A DNA stretch of 64,000 nt from Lewinellaceae bacterium (lineage in GTDB: Bacteria > Bacteroidota > Bacteroidia > Chitinophagales > Saprospiraceae): NCBI GenBank assembly GCA_020636255.1, contig JACJYE010000016.1:1-64000 (forward strand). The letters run 5' to 3'. Under the pieces are notes generated by a model. The model had not been told where the DNA came from. It saw only the letters and a list, made by a program, of their open reading frames with translations, and did no database searches. This document shows positions 16,327 to 25,600 of the stretch, in pieces (position 1 is the first letter of the stretch; each line of letters opens with the position of its first letter). The position numbers were made by a program, and so were the translations under genes.

Positions 16327-17262
16327 CTACTTCAAATCCCCCACCGGCAAAAACAATTTCTTGTACAGCCCGGCCGAATCGCTCGCAAAATAGGTGTTCG
16401 GGTTGTAGTTGGAGTGGATCACGAAGGGCAGCTCACGGGTAGTGTCGCGATACACGGCCACTTCAAAGGGTTCCATCATGTTGTTGCCCCGTATGATGAG
16501 CTGCTGCTGAGGATACTGAGCGGCCTGGAGCTCGTCGAAATCATCGGCGAAGTTTTCGCCGGAGACGTTGCGCAGCACGTTCAGGTAGTCTTCCACTTTC
16601 ATGGAATCGAGCTTTTCGCTGCCGCACTGCCAGCCGCCGGCCGTTTTCTGAAACTGCAGGGCCGTGTCGGATAGTACGTAATCGAAAGCCGTCACTTCCA
16701 TCTCGCGCTTCATCTTGATGAGCTCCTTGTCGCGGTAATCGATGAAGGCCCGCCCGAAGGCCATGGTTTGCATGCCATCGACGGCATACACCTCATTTTG
16801 CCCGTTCAGCCGGATAAAGGAAGTAATGGTGCGCGCCTGCTGGTTGACGTCGAAGCGCCCAATAAAGAAGTCCTTCAGCAGCTTTCCTTTTTCATCGTAA
16901 ACCTGGACGTGGTGCCCTTGCCCTTCTTCCACCTCGTATTCTGACAGCTTGTCCTTATCCTTGGCTGCGATGTACTTCGTCTGGACCATGGCAAGGCCGG
17001 CCAGCAGGCTTTGCACGGCGCCCTCGTTGGCCGGCACCGTCAGCTCGTCCTGCGTGGCAAACCAGCGTCCATCTTCCTTTTTCAGCGTGAAAGGTATTGC
17101 TTCTTCTCCTTTGGGGTCCAGCTTCAGCGAGGCCACCTCTGTAGAGTCCAGCGCGATCAGTTCGGCCTGGAATGTACTGTCTTTTTTACCCGAAAACAGC
17201 CTGGACAACCCATAAATGGCCAACAGGCCCAGCAGAATGAAAAGTAATAGCTTGTTGTTCAT
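16327..17262 (-). CDS. DUF4340 domain membrane-anchored protein of the gliding locus
   Basis: A 311-residue protein with an N-terminal membrane anchor (KLLLFILLGLLAIYGLSRLF) and a DUF4340-type extracytoplasmic region (LIALDSTEVASLKL, GRWFAT, VYAVDGMQ, FDYVL, YPQQQLIIRG). Such proteins are commonly encoded after ABC-2 permease and GldG-type subunits, and they probably belong to the same transporter assembly. Here it follows gldG after a 350-bp stretch holding a decayed MITE and three tandem hairpins, which may reduce or insulate its transcription. Its exact role is not established. Confidence 0.8.
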   Translation of the reverse strand: MNNKLLLFILLGLLAIYGLSRLFSGKKDSTFQAELIALDSTEVASLKLDPKGEEAIPFTLKKEDGRWFATQDELTVPANEGAVQSLLAGLAMVQTKYIAAKDKDKLSEYEVEEGQGHHVQVYDEKGKLLKDFFIGRFDVNQQARTITSFIRLNGQNEVYAVDGMQTMAFGRAFIDYRDKELIKMKREMEVTAFDYVLSDTALQFQKTAGGWQCGSEKLDSMKVEDYLNVLRNVSGENFADDFDELQAAQYPQQQLIIRGNNMMEPFEVAVYRDTTRELPFVIHSNYNPNTYFASDSAGLYKKLFLPVGDLK

Positions 17263-17390
17263 CTTTACAGTTTTTGGATTTGAGGTCGAAAAGTCGTAAG
17301 GCCACCCAGTCTCTCGTCACCCTGTTGAGCGTAGCGAGATCCCGGCCGCCGGTAATGGCCGTGACGCGCAAATTTATTTGCATCGTCAAA

Positions 17391-17494
17391 AATTCAGCAT
17401 GCGGCCTAAAATGCTCCTGAAGCAAAATGTTGTAGGCTTTTTCTTGTCTAACGCCTTCTCCTTACCCTTGAAAGGGGAAGGGCGGATTACAAAC
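17391..17494. mobile_element. Decayed copy of the MITE
   Basis: About 100 bp matching the left two thirds of the element seen in full at 40896-41046 (ATTCAGCATGCGGCC, CTCCTGAAGCAAAATG, then CCTTGAAAGGGGAAGGGCGG). The left terminus has lost GTAACT and the right terminal repeat is missing. No target duplication remains. Confidence 0.75.
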
Positions 17495-17497
17495 CAG

Positions 17498-17611
17498 CTT
17501 AAAGCCGCTCAAATAAATTTGAGGGTTACGTATTCCTTAAAGCCGCTCAAATAAATTTGAGGGTTACGTATTCCTTAAAGCCGCTCAAATAAATTTGAGG
17601 GTTACGTATTT
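17498..17611. repeat. Three tandem 38-bp hairpin units after gldG
   Basis: Three direct repeats of CTTAAAGCCGCTCAAATAAA followed by TTTGAGGGTTACGTATTC, identical except for one final base. Each carries the inverted repeat CTCAAAT/ATTTGAG. The array ends one base before the gldG stop codon. With no spacers between units it is not a CRISPR array. Confidence 0.85.
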
Positions 17612-17612
17612 C

Positions 17613-19127
17613 TTAAACATACCGCTCCTGCATCCGTTTCAGCCTGATGCGCTTTTCGCGTTGGAAACGTAGGAAACCGTAGAGCAGCACCAGCATTATG
17701 GGCAGGCCGAAGTTGAAGTATTTCAGGAAGTTGCGTTTTCCGGAAGCATCTTCGCTGAGGTATTCCTGGCTGATGGGGCGTGTGGCGACGGCCTTGGTAC
17801 GCAGCTCGATCAGTCCGGTGTCATCGGAAAGCCAGTCGATGCTGTTGGCCATCAGGCTGATGTTGTCGGGGTTTTGACGGCCCTGCTGCCCGGAAACGGG
17901 GAAGTCGCCGTCGCCGATCACGATGATGCGGGCATTCGCTTCTCCGGCCAGCTTTCCTTCCAGCACGCCGCCTACGATGAGGTTGCTCATCGGGAAGTCG
18001 GCGTCCGTCCATTGCTTGTTGATGTCGAAATAGGTAGGTGGGGTGACCACGCCCGACTTTACCGACGTCAGGGCGATGGGCGTGAAGCTCACCCCGTCGC
18101 TACCCGTGAATTGCATAGGGCTGGCGAACGTCATCACGGCCTGCTCCAGCCCTTTGGTGGCGGGGTGCTCGGGGAAATTCGTGATGATAGGCAGGAAGGG
18201 GAACTGCACCGGTGTGCGGATCGTAAAGAAGCCCTGTTGTTGCTGTACCTGCACCGTGCCACATTGGGCATCGATGGCGAAGCTGTTTTCCACTTTCAGC
18301 CCCTTGGTTGCCAGCCAGTCTTCCAGCCCGGTATGAATAACTGAGCCCGTGGCCGACTGGAAGTCGCCCTGCACGGCATTCATGGCGATAAAAAGCTTGC
18401 CGCCGCGGCTGAGGTAGTCGTCGAGTTTTGCCAGTTGGCCCGGCGGGATCGTATCTTTAGGGGCGACGATGGCTACCGTCCGGAAGCGGTCCGGGATGCT
18501 GCTTTCTGCCTCGAGGCCCACGTTTTCCACGCTGTACAGCACGTTCAGCTCTTCCATCACCTGCCCCAGTTCAGCCATGCCGGGTTCGCCATGGCCCTGT
18601 ACCAGCCCGAGCGAAGGTTTTTCTTTTACCGACAGCTTTTTGATGGCCCGGGCCAGGTCGTATTCGATCGGTTCGCCGGGAGGCAGGAAGGGCAGTATTT
18701 CCTGTTCGCCGCCAGCGCGTACGATGGCGCCGAGGAAGGCCTGCTGCTGTTTGGCCTGGTCCTTTTCCCGCACATTGATCATGACGGGCTGTATGCCGGC
18801 CTGCAGCGCCTCCTGTTTCTGTGCATCTTCCGTCGGGTCGATGAACTGATAGTCGAGCTGCCCTTTGGAGAGGTTGACAAATTCCACCAGCATCTCCTGG
18901 AAATCGCGCTTGGCCTTCTCGATGTCGGGCGGCATATTTCCCGAAAAATACGCCGTTACGGTTACGGGCTCGTTCAGGCTGCGCAGGATGTCGCGGGTGG
19001 GTTTGCTCAGGGTGTACTGGCCGTTTTCGGTCAGGTCCATGCGGTAATAGAGCCGCTGGGAAACGAGGTTGGCCACGACGATGATGGCCACGACAAGCAG
19101 TATGGAAACAAGGGTCTTGTTTTTCAT
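17613..19127 (-). CDS. gldG: Gliding motility ABC transporter auxiliary protein GldG
   Basis: A 504-residue protein with a transmembrane segment at each end (SILLVVAIIVVANLVSQRLYY and LKYFNFGLPIMLVLLYGFLRF) and a large extracytoplasmic domain of the GldG/ABC_transp_aux family. Recognisable are YRMDLTENGQYTLSKPTRDIL, FIDPTED, GHGEP and RIIVIGDGDF. In Flavobacterium gldA, gldF and gldG encode an ABC transporter required for gliding, and this orthologue has normal length. gldF starts the same strand run 6 bp upstream, so they are cotranscribed. Three tandem hairpins directly follow the stop codon. Confidence 0.92.
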   Translation of the reverse strand: MKNKTLVSILLVVAIIVVANLVSQRLYYRMDLTENGQYTLSKPTRDILRSLNEPVTVTAYFSGNMPPDIEKAKRDFQEMLVEFVNLSKGQLDYQFIDPTEDAQKQEALQAGIQPVMINVREKDQAKQQQAFLGAIVRAGGEQEILPFLPPGEPIEYDLARAIKKLSVKEKPSLGLVQGHGEPGMAELGQVMEELNVLYSVENVGLEAESSIPDRFRTVAIVAPKDTIPPGQLAKLDDYLSRGGKLFIAMNAVQGDFQSATGSVIHTGLEDWLATKGLKVENSFAIDAQCGTVQVQQQQGFFTIRTPVQFPFLPIITNFPEHPATKGLEQAVMTFASPMQFTGSDGVSFTPIALTSVKSGVVTPPTYFDINKQWTDADFPMSNLIVGGVLEGKLAGEANARIIVIGDGDFPVSGQQGRQNPDNISLMANSIDWLSDDTGLIELRTKAVATRPISQEYLSEDASGKRNFLKYFNFGLPIMLVLLYGFLRFQREKRIRLKRMQERYV

Positions 19128-19133
19128 CGTTTC

Positions 19134-19865
19134 TTAACTTCTTTTCGAGATGATCAATTCCGACAGGCCCAGGCCCAGCACGATGATGGAGAAGAAATAG
19201 ACGAGGTCTTTGGTGTCGATGACGCCGCGCTGGATGGAGTCGAAGTGGTAGCGCAGGCTCAGGTTCTGCAGCAGGCTGCTGAACCAGCCCTGTCCATTCC
19301 CCGCCATTACCTCGAAGAGGATGTGGAACAAGATGCCGATGAGGATAGCGAGCAGGAAGGCCACGATCTGGTTGCTGGTCACGCTGCTGGCGAACAGCCC
19401 GATGCTGATATAGGCCGCGCTCATGAGCAGCAGGCCCAGATAACCGCTGATGGTGGCGCCGTGGTCGACCTCTCCGAGCTGTGCGATCGTGATGTAGTAG
19501 GGCAGGGTAAAGGCCAGCGCGATGCAAACCATCAGGAAGCAGGCCAGAAACTTACCGATGATGAGCTGCCGGTCGGTGACGTCCTTGGTCAGCAGCAGTT
19601 CGATGGTGCCCGTTTTGCGCTCTTCGGCGATCTGGCGCATGGTCAGCGCCGGCACGAAAAAGAAAAGCGTCCAGTACGCTATGCCGAAAAAGGCCTGAAG
19701 GTCGGCCTGTTTTCGGAAGAAGATATCGCTACGCCCGATGAGTTCCAGCGGGTCCCAGGTGAACAGGCCGCTCAGTCCCAGGAAGGCGACCAGGATGACA
19801 TACGCGATCAGCGAGTCGAAAAACGAGCCAAGTTCTTTTTTGGCAATAACCCAAATCGGATTCAT
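19134..19865 (-). CDS. gldF: Gliding ABC transporter permease GldF
   Basis: A 243-residue inner-membrane ABC-2 type permease with about six membrane segments (FDSLIAYVILVAFLGLSGLF, IAYWTLFFFVPALTMRQIAE, LACFLMVCIALAFTLPYYIT, GLLLMSAAYISIGLFASS and others). RQIAEERKTGTIELLLTKDV is the conserved cytoplasmic coupling segment typical of GldF. It is the partner of GldA (ATPase) and GldG (auxiliary subunit), all in one operon. A 60-bp gap to gldA and a 6-bp gap to gldG indicate cotranscription. Confidence 0.93.
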   Translation of the reverse strand: MNPIWVIAKKELGSFFDSLIAYVILVAFLGLSGLFTWDPLELIGRSDIFFRKQADLQAFFGIAYWTLFFFVPALTMRQIAEERKTGTIELLLTKDVTDRQLIIGKFLACFLMVCIALAFTLPYYITIAQLGEVDHGATISGYLGLLLMSAAYISIGLFASSVTSNQIVAFLLAILIGILFHILFEVMAGNGQGWFSSLLQNLSLRYHFDSIQRGVIDTKDLVYFFSIIVLGLGLSELIISKRS

Positions 19866-19925
19866 AACTATGGTCTTTTTTAGATCATCCGGAACAGGGC
19901 AGCTGCTTGCGTGGCCGCCTCAGCA

Positions 19926-20849
19926 TTACTTTAGCGTCAGGTCTCTGAAGATATCCTCCAGCCTGGTCTCGAACGGGATCATTTCCATGAGCACCCATTT
20001 TTGCTTTACGCAGAGTTCAAACACTGCCTGGTTGGACAGTTGCTCCGGTGTGCTTTGCAGTTCGAATCTTTGTTGCCCTTCGTCCAGGATGTCGACGGAG
20101 GCTATGGTGGGCAGGCCCTGCAAGGCCTCGAAAATGGCGTTGGTATCTGCGCCGCTGACCCGCACGCGAAGCACCTGCTGGCCCTGCGCCTGTTTGCGCA
20201 GCACTTCGGCGGTGCCGTCGGCCACGATCTTGCCCTGGTCGATAATGAGGATGCGGTCGCAGGTCGCTTCCACCTCCGGCAGGATATGCGTACTGAGGAT
20301 GACGGTCTTTTCCTTGCCGAGCTTGCGGATCAGCTCCCTGATCTCAACGATCTGGTTGGGGTCGAGGCCGGTGGTGGGCTCATCGAGGATGAGGACCTCC
20401 GGGTCGTGGATCATGGCCTGGGCCAGCCCGACGCGCTGGCGGTAGCCCTTGGAGAGCTCGCGGATGCGTTTGTGTTTTTCTACGTCCAGCCCGCACACCC
20501 TGACCATTTCCCGGACGCGCCCGGGGATGTTCGCTTTGGGTACGCCCTGCAGTGCGGCGCAGAATTCGAGGTAATCAATGACCGGCATATCCGTGTAGAG
20601 CGGGTTGTGCTCGGGAAGGTAGCCGATGTGTTTCTTCATGTGCGGCTCTTGGGCCGGTTGGCCTGCGATGAGGATCTCCCCTTCGTCTTTTTCAAGATAA
20701 CTGGTGATCATCTTCATCGTCGTGGTCTTTCCTGCCCCGTTGGGGCCCAGAAAGCCCAGGATCTCTCCTGTTTTGACTTCGAAAGAAATGTGGTCAACCG
20801 CCCGTTGCGGGCCATAGCTTTTGCTAAGGTTCTGAATCTTGATATCCAT
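19926..20849 (-). CDS. gldA: Gliding ABC transporter ATP-binding protein GldA
   Basis: A 307-residue ATPase of the ABC-2 exporter type, first gene of the gldA-gldF-gldG-DUF4340 operon. Walker A GPNGAGKT at residues 35-42, Q-loop region, signature LSKGYRQR near 133, Walker B LILDEPTTGLDP near 157 and H-loop STHILPE are intact. The C-terminal about 80 residues form a DUF4162-like extension. The ATG giving MDIKIQNLSKSYG is chosen; an upstream in-frame ATG would add 47 residues without family similarity. In F. johnsoniae, GldA energises a transporter needed for gliding. Confidence 0.92.
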   Translation of the reverse strand: MDIKIQNLSKSYGPQRAVDHISFEVKTGEILGFLGPNGAGKTTTMKMITSYLEKDEGEILIAGQPAQEPHMKKHIGYLPEHNPLYTDMPVIDYLEFCAALQGVPKANIPGRVREMVRVCGLDVEKHKRIRELSKGYRQRVGLAQAMIHDPEVLILDEPTTGLDPNQIVEIRELIRKLGKEKTVILSTHILPEVEATCDRILIIDQGKIVADGTAEVLRKQAQGQQVLRVRVSGADTNAIFEALQGLPTIASVDILDEGQQRFELQSTPEQLSNQAVFELCVKQKWVLMEMIPFETRLEDIFRDLTLK

Positions 20850-20977
20850 GATCGGGTTTCCGGTTGGGCAAAGTGCTCCAAATAATTCAGGGCCCAAAAT
20901 TATAATATTGTATCCAATTCTGAAAATATCGGGCATATTGCTCTTGTGCTCAATTTGCCATTTATTAGCCAATGGGG

Positions 20978-21009
20978 TTTTGGAAACCATCGTAAATCCG
21001 GTAATTTTG
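20978..21009 (+). promoter_or_regulatory. Promoter of the MORN-like lipoprotein gene
   Basis: TTTTG, then exactly 19 bases, then TAATTTTG: a full match to the Bacteroidota -33/-7 consensus (TTTG, N19, TAnnTTTG). The -7 box ends 49 bases before the start codon. On the other strand TAATTTTG at 20895-20902 may serve gldA. Confidence 0.6.
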
Positions 21010-21058
21010 CGCGGTCAATTTTTTTCAGGACAATTTTTTTCACAAAATCCCGGACACC

Positions 21059-21658
21059 ATGATACGTCATTTGATTGTATGCTCAACTTTGTTCCTGTTC
21101 CTTTTTTCCTGTAATAATGGCAATGCGCCTCTGGCCGGCGCTGCGTTCGACAGCACGGGCTTCCAACTGGAGGACATCCCCGGCACCGGCTACCAGCATG
21201 CGTTGAAGATGGGCGAGAACAGCTATATCCAGGAAGAAGGCAATTTGCTGAACGGCCAGAAAGAAGGCACCTGGATCACTTATCACCCCGCTACCCCTTT
21301 CCCCGCTACGATCGCCAATTATACGGCAGGCGCTTATAACGGCACTTACCTGGAGTTCACCGAACATGGCCAGATGAGCCTTCGCGCAACATACCAGAAC
21401 AACAAGTTGCATGGCTTCTGGGGGAAATACAGCTTCGGCAGGCCGGAAATGGAAGCGTTTTACAAAGACGGGCAGCTTAACGGCCCCTATTATGAGTATG
21501 ACACCCATGACGGGAAGCTGCAGAAAGAGATAAACTATAAGAACGGCAAACAGGACGGAAAGTACCGTTTCTACAACGAGGAGGGTAAGGTTACGGTCGA
21601 ATACGACTACCGCGATGGAGAAAAGGTAGGCGGCGGTATCGTGGGAGAAGGGCAGTAA
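21059..21658 (+). CDS. MORN/YwqK-like repeat lipoprotein
   Basis: A 199-residue predicted lipoprotein (signal MIRHLIVCSTLFLFLFSC, lipobox LFSC). The mature part is built from MORN-variant/YwqK-type repeats of about 22 residues: LLNGQKEGTWITYHP, GAYNGTYLEFTEHGQ, NNKLHGFWGKYSFGR, DGQLNGPYYEYDTHDG, NGKQDGKYRFYNEEGKV. This beta-hairpin repeat family is abundant in Bacteroidota, mostly of unknown role; some members are antitoxin-like. The gene converges on the PAS-AraC gene with adjoining stop codons. Confidence 0.8.
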   Translation: MIRHLIVCSTLFLFLFSCNNGNAPLAGAAFDSTGFQLEDIPGTGYQHALKMGENSYIQEEGNLLNGQKEGTWITYHPATPFPATIANYTAGAYNGTYLEFTEHGQMSLRATYQNNKLHGFWGKYSFGRPEMEAFYKDGQLNGPYYEYDTHDGKLQKEINYKNGKQDGKYRFYNEEGKVTVEYDYRDGEKVGGGIVGEGQ

Positions 21659-22393
21659 CTAGTGCCGCTGTTTGAGGTATTCTTTCGGCGTCAGGCCGGT
21701 AGCCTCTTTAAAGACTTTGTAGAAGGTGGATTTGTTTTTGAAACCGCATTGCAGGGCAATGCCGAACAGCGTCAGGTTGGAATAGTCCTCACTGACGATC
21801 TTCTCTTTTGCTTCCCTGATGCGGTGTGTGTTGATAAACTGTTGAAAATTCATGCCGGCATGGTGGTTGACCACCTGCGAGAGATATTTGGTATTGGTAT
21901 GCAGCTTGTCGGCCATGGTTTTTAGCGACAGGTTGGGGTTGAGGTACAGCTTGTCCTGCCTGAGCAGCGCCTCGAGCCGCATGAACAGCCTAACCTCTTC
22001 GACGCCCTTCAGGCTGCTGGAGCTGTATTTTTCGTTGAGCTGCAGCAAAGGGATTTCCACGTCATCGTCCTTGTCGCCATCGATCTCGAAGGCGATGAAG
22101 TTGATCAGTTCCTGTTGCTGGTTAAAAACGGGGTGGATCACCAGTTTGCACTGGTAGGCCTCGCCGTTCTTGCGGTAATTGGTGATCTCGTCCTTGATCG
22201 GCGCCATATTGTCCAGGCCCTTGCGTATCCGGCCGATGGCGTCCTGTTCCGAGCCTGGCCCCTGGAGCAGGCTGCCTGGTTTTTTACCCAGGGCATCGGA
22301 GAGGGTGTATCCCGTAATGCTGGTAAAATCTTCATTTACCCAAAGTATTCGCCGGTTGGCGTCCGTGAGTATGACGGCGATATTCGGGGCCAT
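21659..22393 (-). CDS. PAS domain and AraC-type HTH transcriptional regulator
   Basis: A 244-residue one-component regulator. The N-terminal PAS domain (residues about 1-110: VILTDANRRILWVNEDFTSI, GYTLSDALGKKPGSLLQG, EITNYRKNGEAY) is of LOV-like layout, but the position of the photoactive Cys (NCRFLQG in LOV) reads PGSLLQG, so no flavin-Cys adduct can form. The C-terminal AraC HTH pair (LSLKTMADKLHTNTKYLSQV, GFKNKSTFYKVFKEATGLTP) is complete. It should bind DNA in response to an unknown cue sensed by the PAS domain. Divergent from the large ATPase gene downstream on the other strand, which is a possible target. Confidence 0.85.
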   Translation of the reverse strand: MAPNIAVILTDANRRILWVNEDFTSITGYTLSDALGKKPGSLLQGPGSEQDAIGRIRKGLDNMAPIKDEITNYRKNGEAYQCKLVIHPVFNQQQELINFIAFEIDGDKDDDVEIPLLQLNEKYSSSSLKGVEEVRLFMRLEALLRQDKLYLNPNLSLKTMADKLHTNTKYLSQVVNHHAGMNFQQFINTHRIREAKEKIVSEDYSNLTLFGIALQCGFKNKSTFYKVFKEATGLTPKEYLKQRH

Positions 22394-22590
22394 AACATTG
22401 CTTTTTCTTTTTTGCTGATCGATCCGGCCTGATTGCTACTGAAACATTGAACGAACAGTAAGGGACTGATCTTCACCTAGTAAAGTGAGGGAATTTTCTA
22501 TACTTTTCAAAGTATAACCGTTTTTTTTCGCAAGAGGTTACAAAACGGGTATAAAACCGCTTCCAACCGGTATTTTGCGGCAGGATTTGG

Positions 22591-22598
22591 TATATTTG
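22591..22598 (+). promoter_or_regulatory. Candidate -7 box before the large ATPase gene
   Basis: TATATTTG matches TAnnTTTG and ends 41 bases before the start codon. The -33 element at the standard spacing is poor. Confidence 0.35.
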
Positions 22599-22639
22599 GG
22601 CAATCTACTATTTCAGGAAAAACCACAATGCGGCCTTAG

Positions 22640-25600
22640 ATGGATAGCCAATTTGAAGACAAACTGCCGGGCCTTTGGCAGAAAGAAAAATGGAAGGCTT
22701 ATCGCAACGCCCTGCCATTGGGCCAGCCTCTGCTGGACATCACCACGCTGGACGGTGATTTCGCATTCAGGCTGGCCGAACAAGTGCTCGGCGGCCTCCC
22801 CTTTCAGTTGACGGCAAAAGCGCCCTTCGAGCAGGCCCGGCGCCTGCAGGCCATATACTTTGAATCGAGGGCTTTCGAACGAAGCCGTGGGGCCCATCCT
22901 TTTGGCCTGGGCTTCCCGCTGTACGTAGCGATCGACGATAATGGCGAAGCTGTGGCAAGCCCGGTCTTTATCTGGGGGCTCACCCTCGAACCCGGCGCCA
23001 AGCCGGGTGATGGCTGGCCGATCTCGCGGCGGCCTTTCCAACAAGCGGATTACAACCATTTCCTGGCGGCCTACTGGCGCCGCGTATTTGGCCAGGACCT
23101 GACATCGGTGCTGGCCGATGCCTGCAGTGAAGGCGCTCCGTCAGCTGCCGGGCTCGTAGGCCTTTGCGATCAGCTCAGTGAAGCCCTGGGGCTGGAAGGC
23201 GGCGGCGGCCAGATAGCCTTGTCGCCCATTCCCACCCAGCAGCAGGCCCTGATGTCGGCAGGGGCCGGCCGTATCGTCTGGGCTGGCGTGTTAGGCGTTT
23301 TCCCACCCCACCAGCACCTTTTTGCCGGGCTGAAGCCTGATACGGATGACGAGCTGTCCGAGCCTTCCATGCCGATGCATTCCTTCGGGCTGCTGCCGCT
23401 TGGCCCCGATCAGGCCAGCGCTGCGGCTCTGGCCCGCCAGCAGGGCCACGTCCTGGCCGTCGGGCCCGCCGGCACGGGGAAAACGCAGCTGGCCATCAAC
23501 CTGCTGGCCAATGCCCTGTCGAACGGCCAGCGCTGCCTTTTCGTCTCGCCAAGGGTGGGCGCGTTGCGCCAGGCACAGCAAAAGCTCGAACAGCTGGGCC
23601 TGGGGCGCTTGTCCTTCCTGCTTCGTGATGTCAACCTCGACATGCCCCTCTTCCTCGAGATCCTGCGGTCGACGGCCACCGCTAAAGAGGCAGGAGGCGA
23701 ACCGGGAGGCGAAGATTTCCGCATACTTGTCAGCCGCCTCGAGCGCCTGAAAGAAAAACTGGATGCCAGCTACCACGCTTCACGCAAAACGGCCTTCGGC
23801 GCCGATAGCTGGGCCGCAACAGCAGGGCGGTACCTGAAGAGCATCCGCCGGGAAGGAAAAGAGGCCCTTGCCACTCAGCTCAACGCCCAGGATTACCGCT
23901 TCGATGAGGCGGGATATGAAGAGATGAGCCAGGCCATAGCTTCCTGTCAGCGCCTGTTCGATAAATCGGGCACCCTGCGCAGCCCGCTCAACAACCTTCA
24001 CCAGGGGATATTCCTGCGCATGGAAAAGGAAGAGGCGCTGGCGTTCGTCCAGGAGAAAACGGCTGCCATGCTGGAACGTGCCCTGCGCCTCCAGCAGTGG
24101 TATGTCAATCGGATCAATACCTATTCTGACCTGCTGTCCAGCCATTACGAGCAGTACTACCAGGGGCTTGCCCGCCGCCTGTCGAACCTGCAGGACGAGC
24201 TGTCGGAGCACCAGGGCCGCTTTGGCCAGGCCTACGCTACCGCCGGTATGGGCCGGCTGCGCTTTCGCAGCGTATTTTCCGGGAAGTACCGGGAGATGCT
24301 GGATGCCCGGCAGCAGCTGGCCACGGGTTACGCCCGCCTGCGCGCCGATTTTACGCTGAACCCCTATTTTGATTTCGCCTTCGGCGACGCCGACAGCGGG
24401 GCCGATATGGCTGAAGTGAAAGCGAACCTGGCAGGCTTTCAGCTGGCATTGCAGAACTGGTATGGCGGCCTGCGCGATGCGGTCCAGGAAGAAGCTCAGC
24501 GGCTGAGCCCCAAGACTACGCTGCCCGTTCTGAACTTCAGCGCTCAGGTCGCCGAACTGGAGAGCGGGCTGGAAGGGCTGCTCACACAACTCAACGAATG
24601 CGGGCTGTATCACCTGCCCGTACACAATAAGATGCTGACCATCCCCCGGCAGCAACGCCTGCTTGACGAACTCATCGAGCAGCTGGAAATAACCCGGCGG
24701 TCCCTTGCGGAGTTCGACGACTTCTACGAATGGCAGCACAACTGGCTGCAGCTTGCCGAACAGGCCCGCCGACTGGTCCGGGCGCTGATCAAATTGCGGC
24801 CTCAGGACTGGCAGGCGGCTTTCGATAGCTGGTTCCTCGACAATTGCCTGCGCCAGCAGTATGAGGCCGTACTGCCTCCGGAAGAGGGCACGCTCGACAA
24901 GCTGGAAGCGGCCTACGAACGCATGAGCGAGCGGGTTGTGCCGCGCTTGTTGCAGGAGTGGCAGCCACGACGGGAGGAAGGCCTGCGGCAGCTGCGCCGC
25001 AGCAGTAAGGAAGCGGGCCAGTGGCTGGCGTCAAAAAGGCCGCCCGAAGCCTTTAAAGAATGGCGGGCGCTGTTTACCGAGAGCGCTGAAGGGCTTGCCC
25101 AGCTTATGCCGGCGATGCTGGTAACGCCCCATCTTGCCGGAGCGCTGTTCGTCGGCGCCGCCCCTCTGTTCAGCCTGGTGCTGGTAGATGAAGCCGCCGG
25201 CCTGTTGCCCGAAGAAGCGAAAATGCTGATGGGGTTAGGTAATAAAACGGCCTTTTTCGGCCTTACTACAGGCCTGGCCGGTGAAGCGGGAGAGCCCGAG
25301 ATATATCGAACTCTTGAAGCCATGGGCGTTCAACGGTTCGGCCTGTATCAGGAGCATCAACAGTTCCCGCTCCACCTTTTGCAAAGGAAAGGCTTCCCCG
25401 CCCTTCAACCCGATGGCCCCGGCCAGGCCAGCTTCGAAGCTGTGGACGGCCTTTACGATGAGCAGGCGGAAACCAATAGCGAAGAGGCTCTGCACATCAT
25501 CAGCCTGCTTAACCGCATAGAAAAGACACCTCAACGGACTTACCCTTCCGTGGGCATCGCCTGTTTTACCAAGGGCCAGCGCGACCTGATTTCGGCGTAT

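Noticed and set aside
17498..17611. CRISPR array
   Set aside because: The 38-bp repeats are directly adjacent with no unique spacers, and no cas gene is near.
21659..22393. Blue-light LOV photoreceptor
   Set aside because: The adduct-forming Cys is missing from the LOV-like motif.
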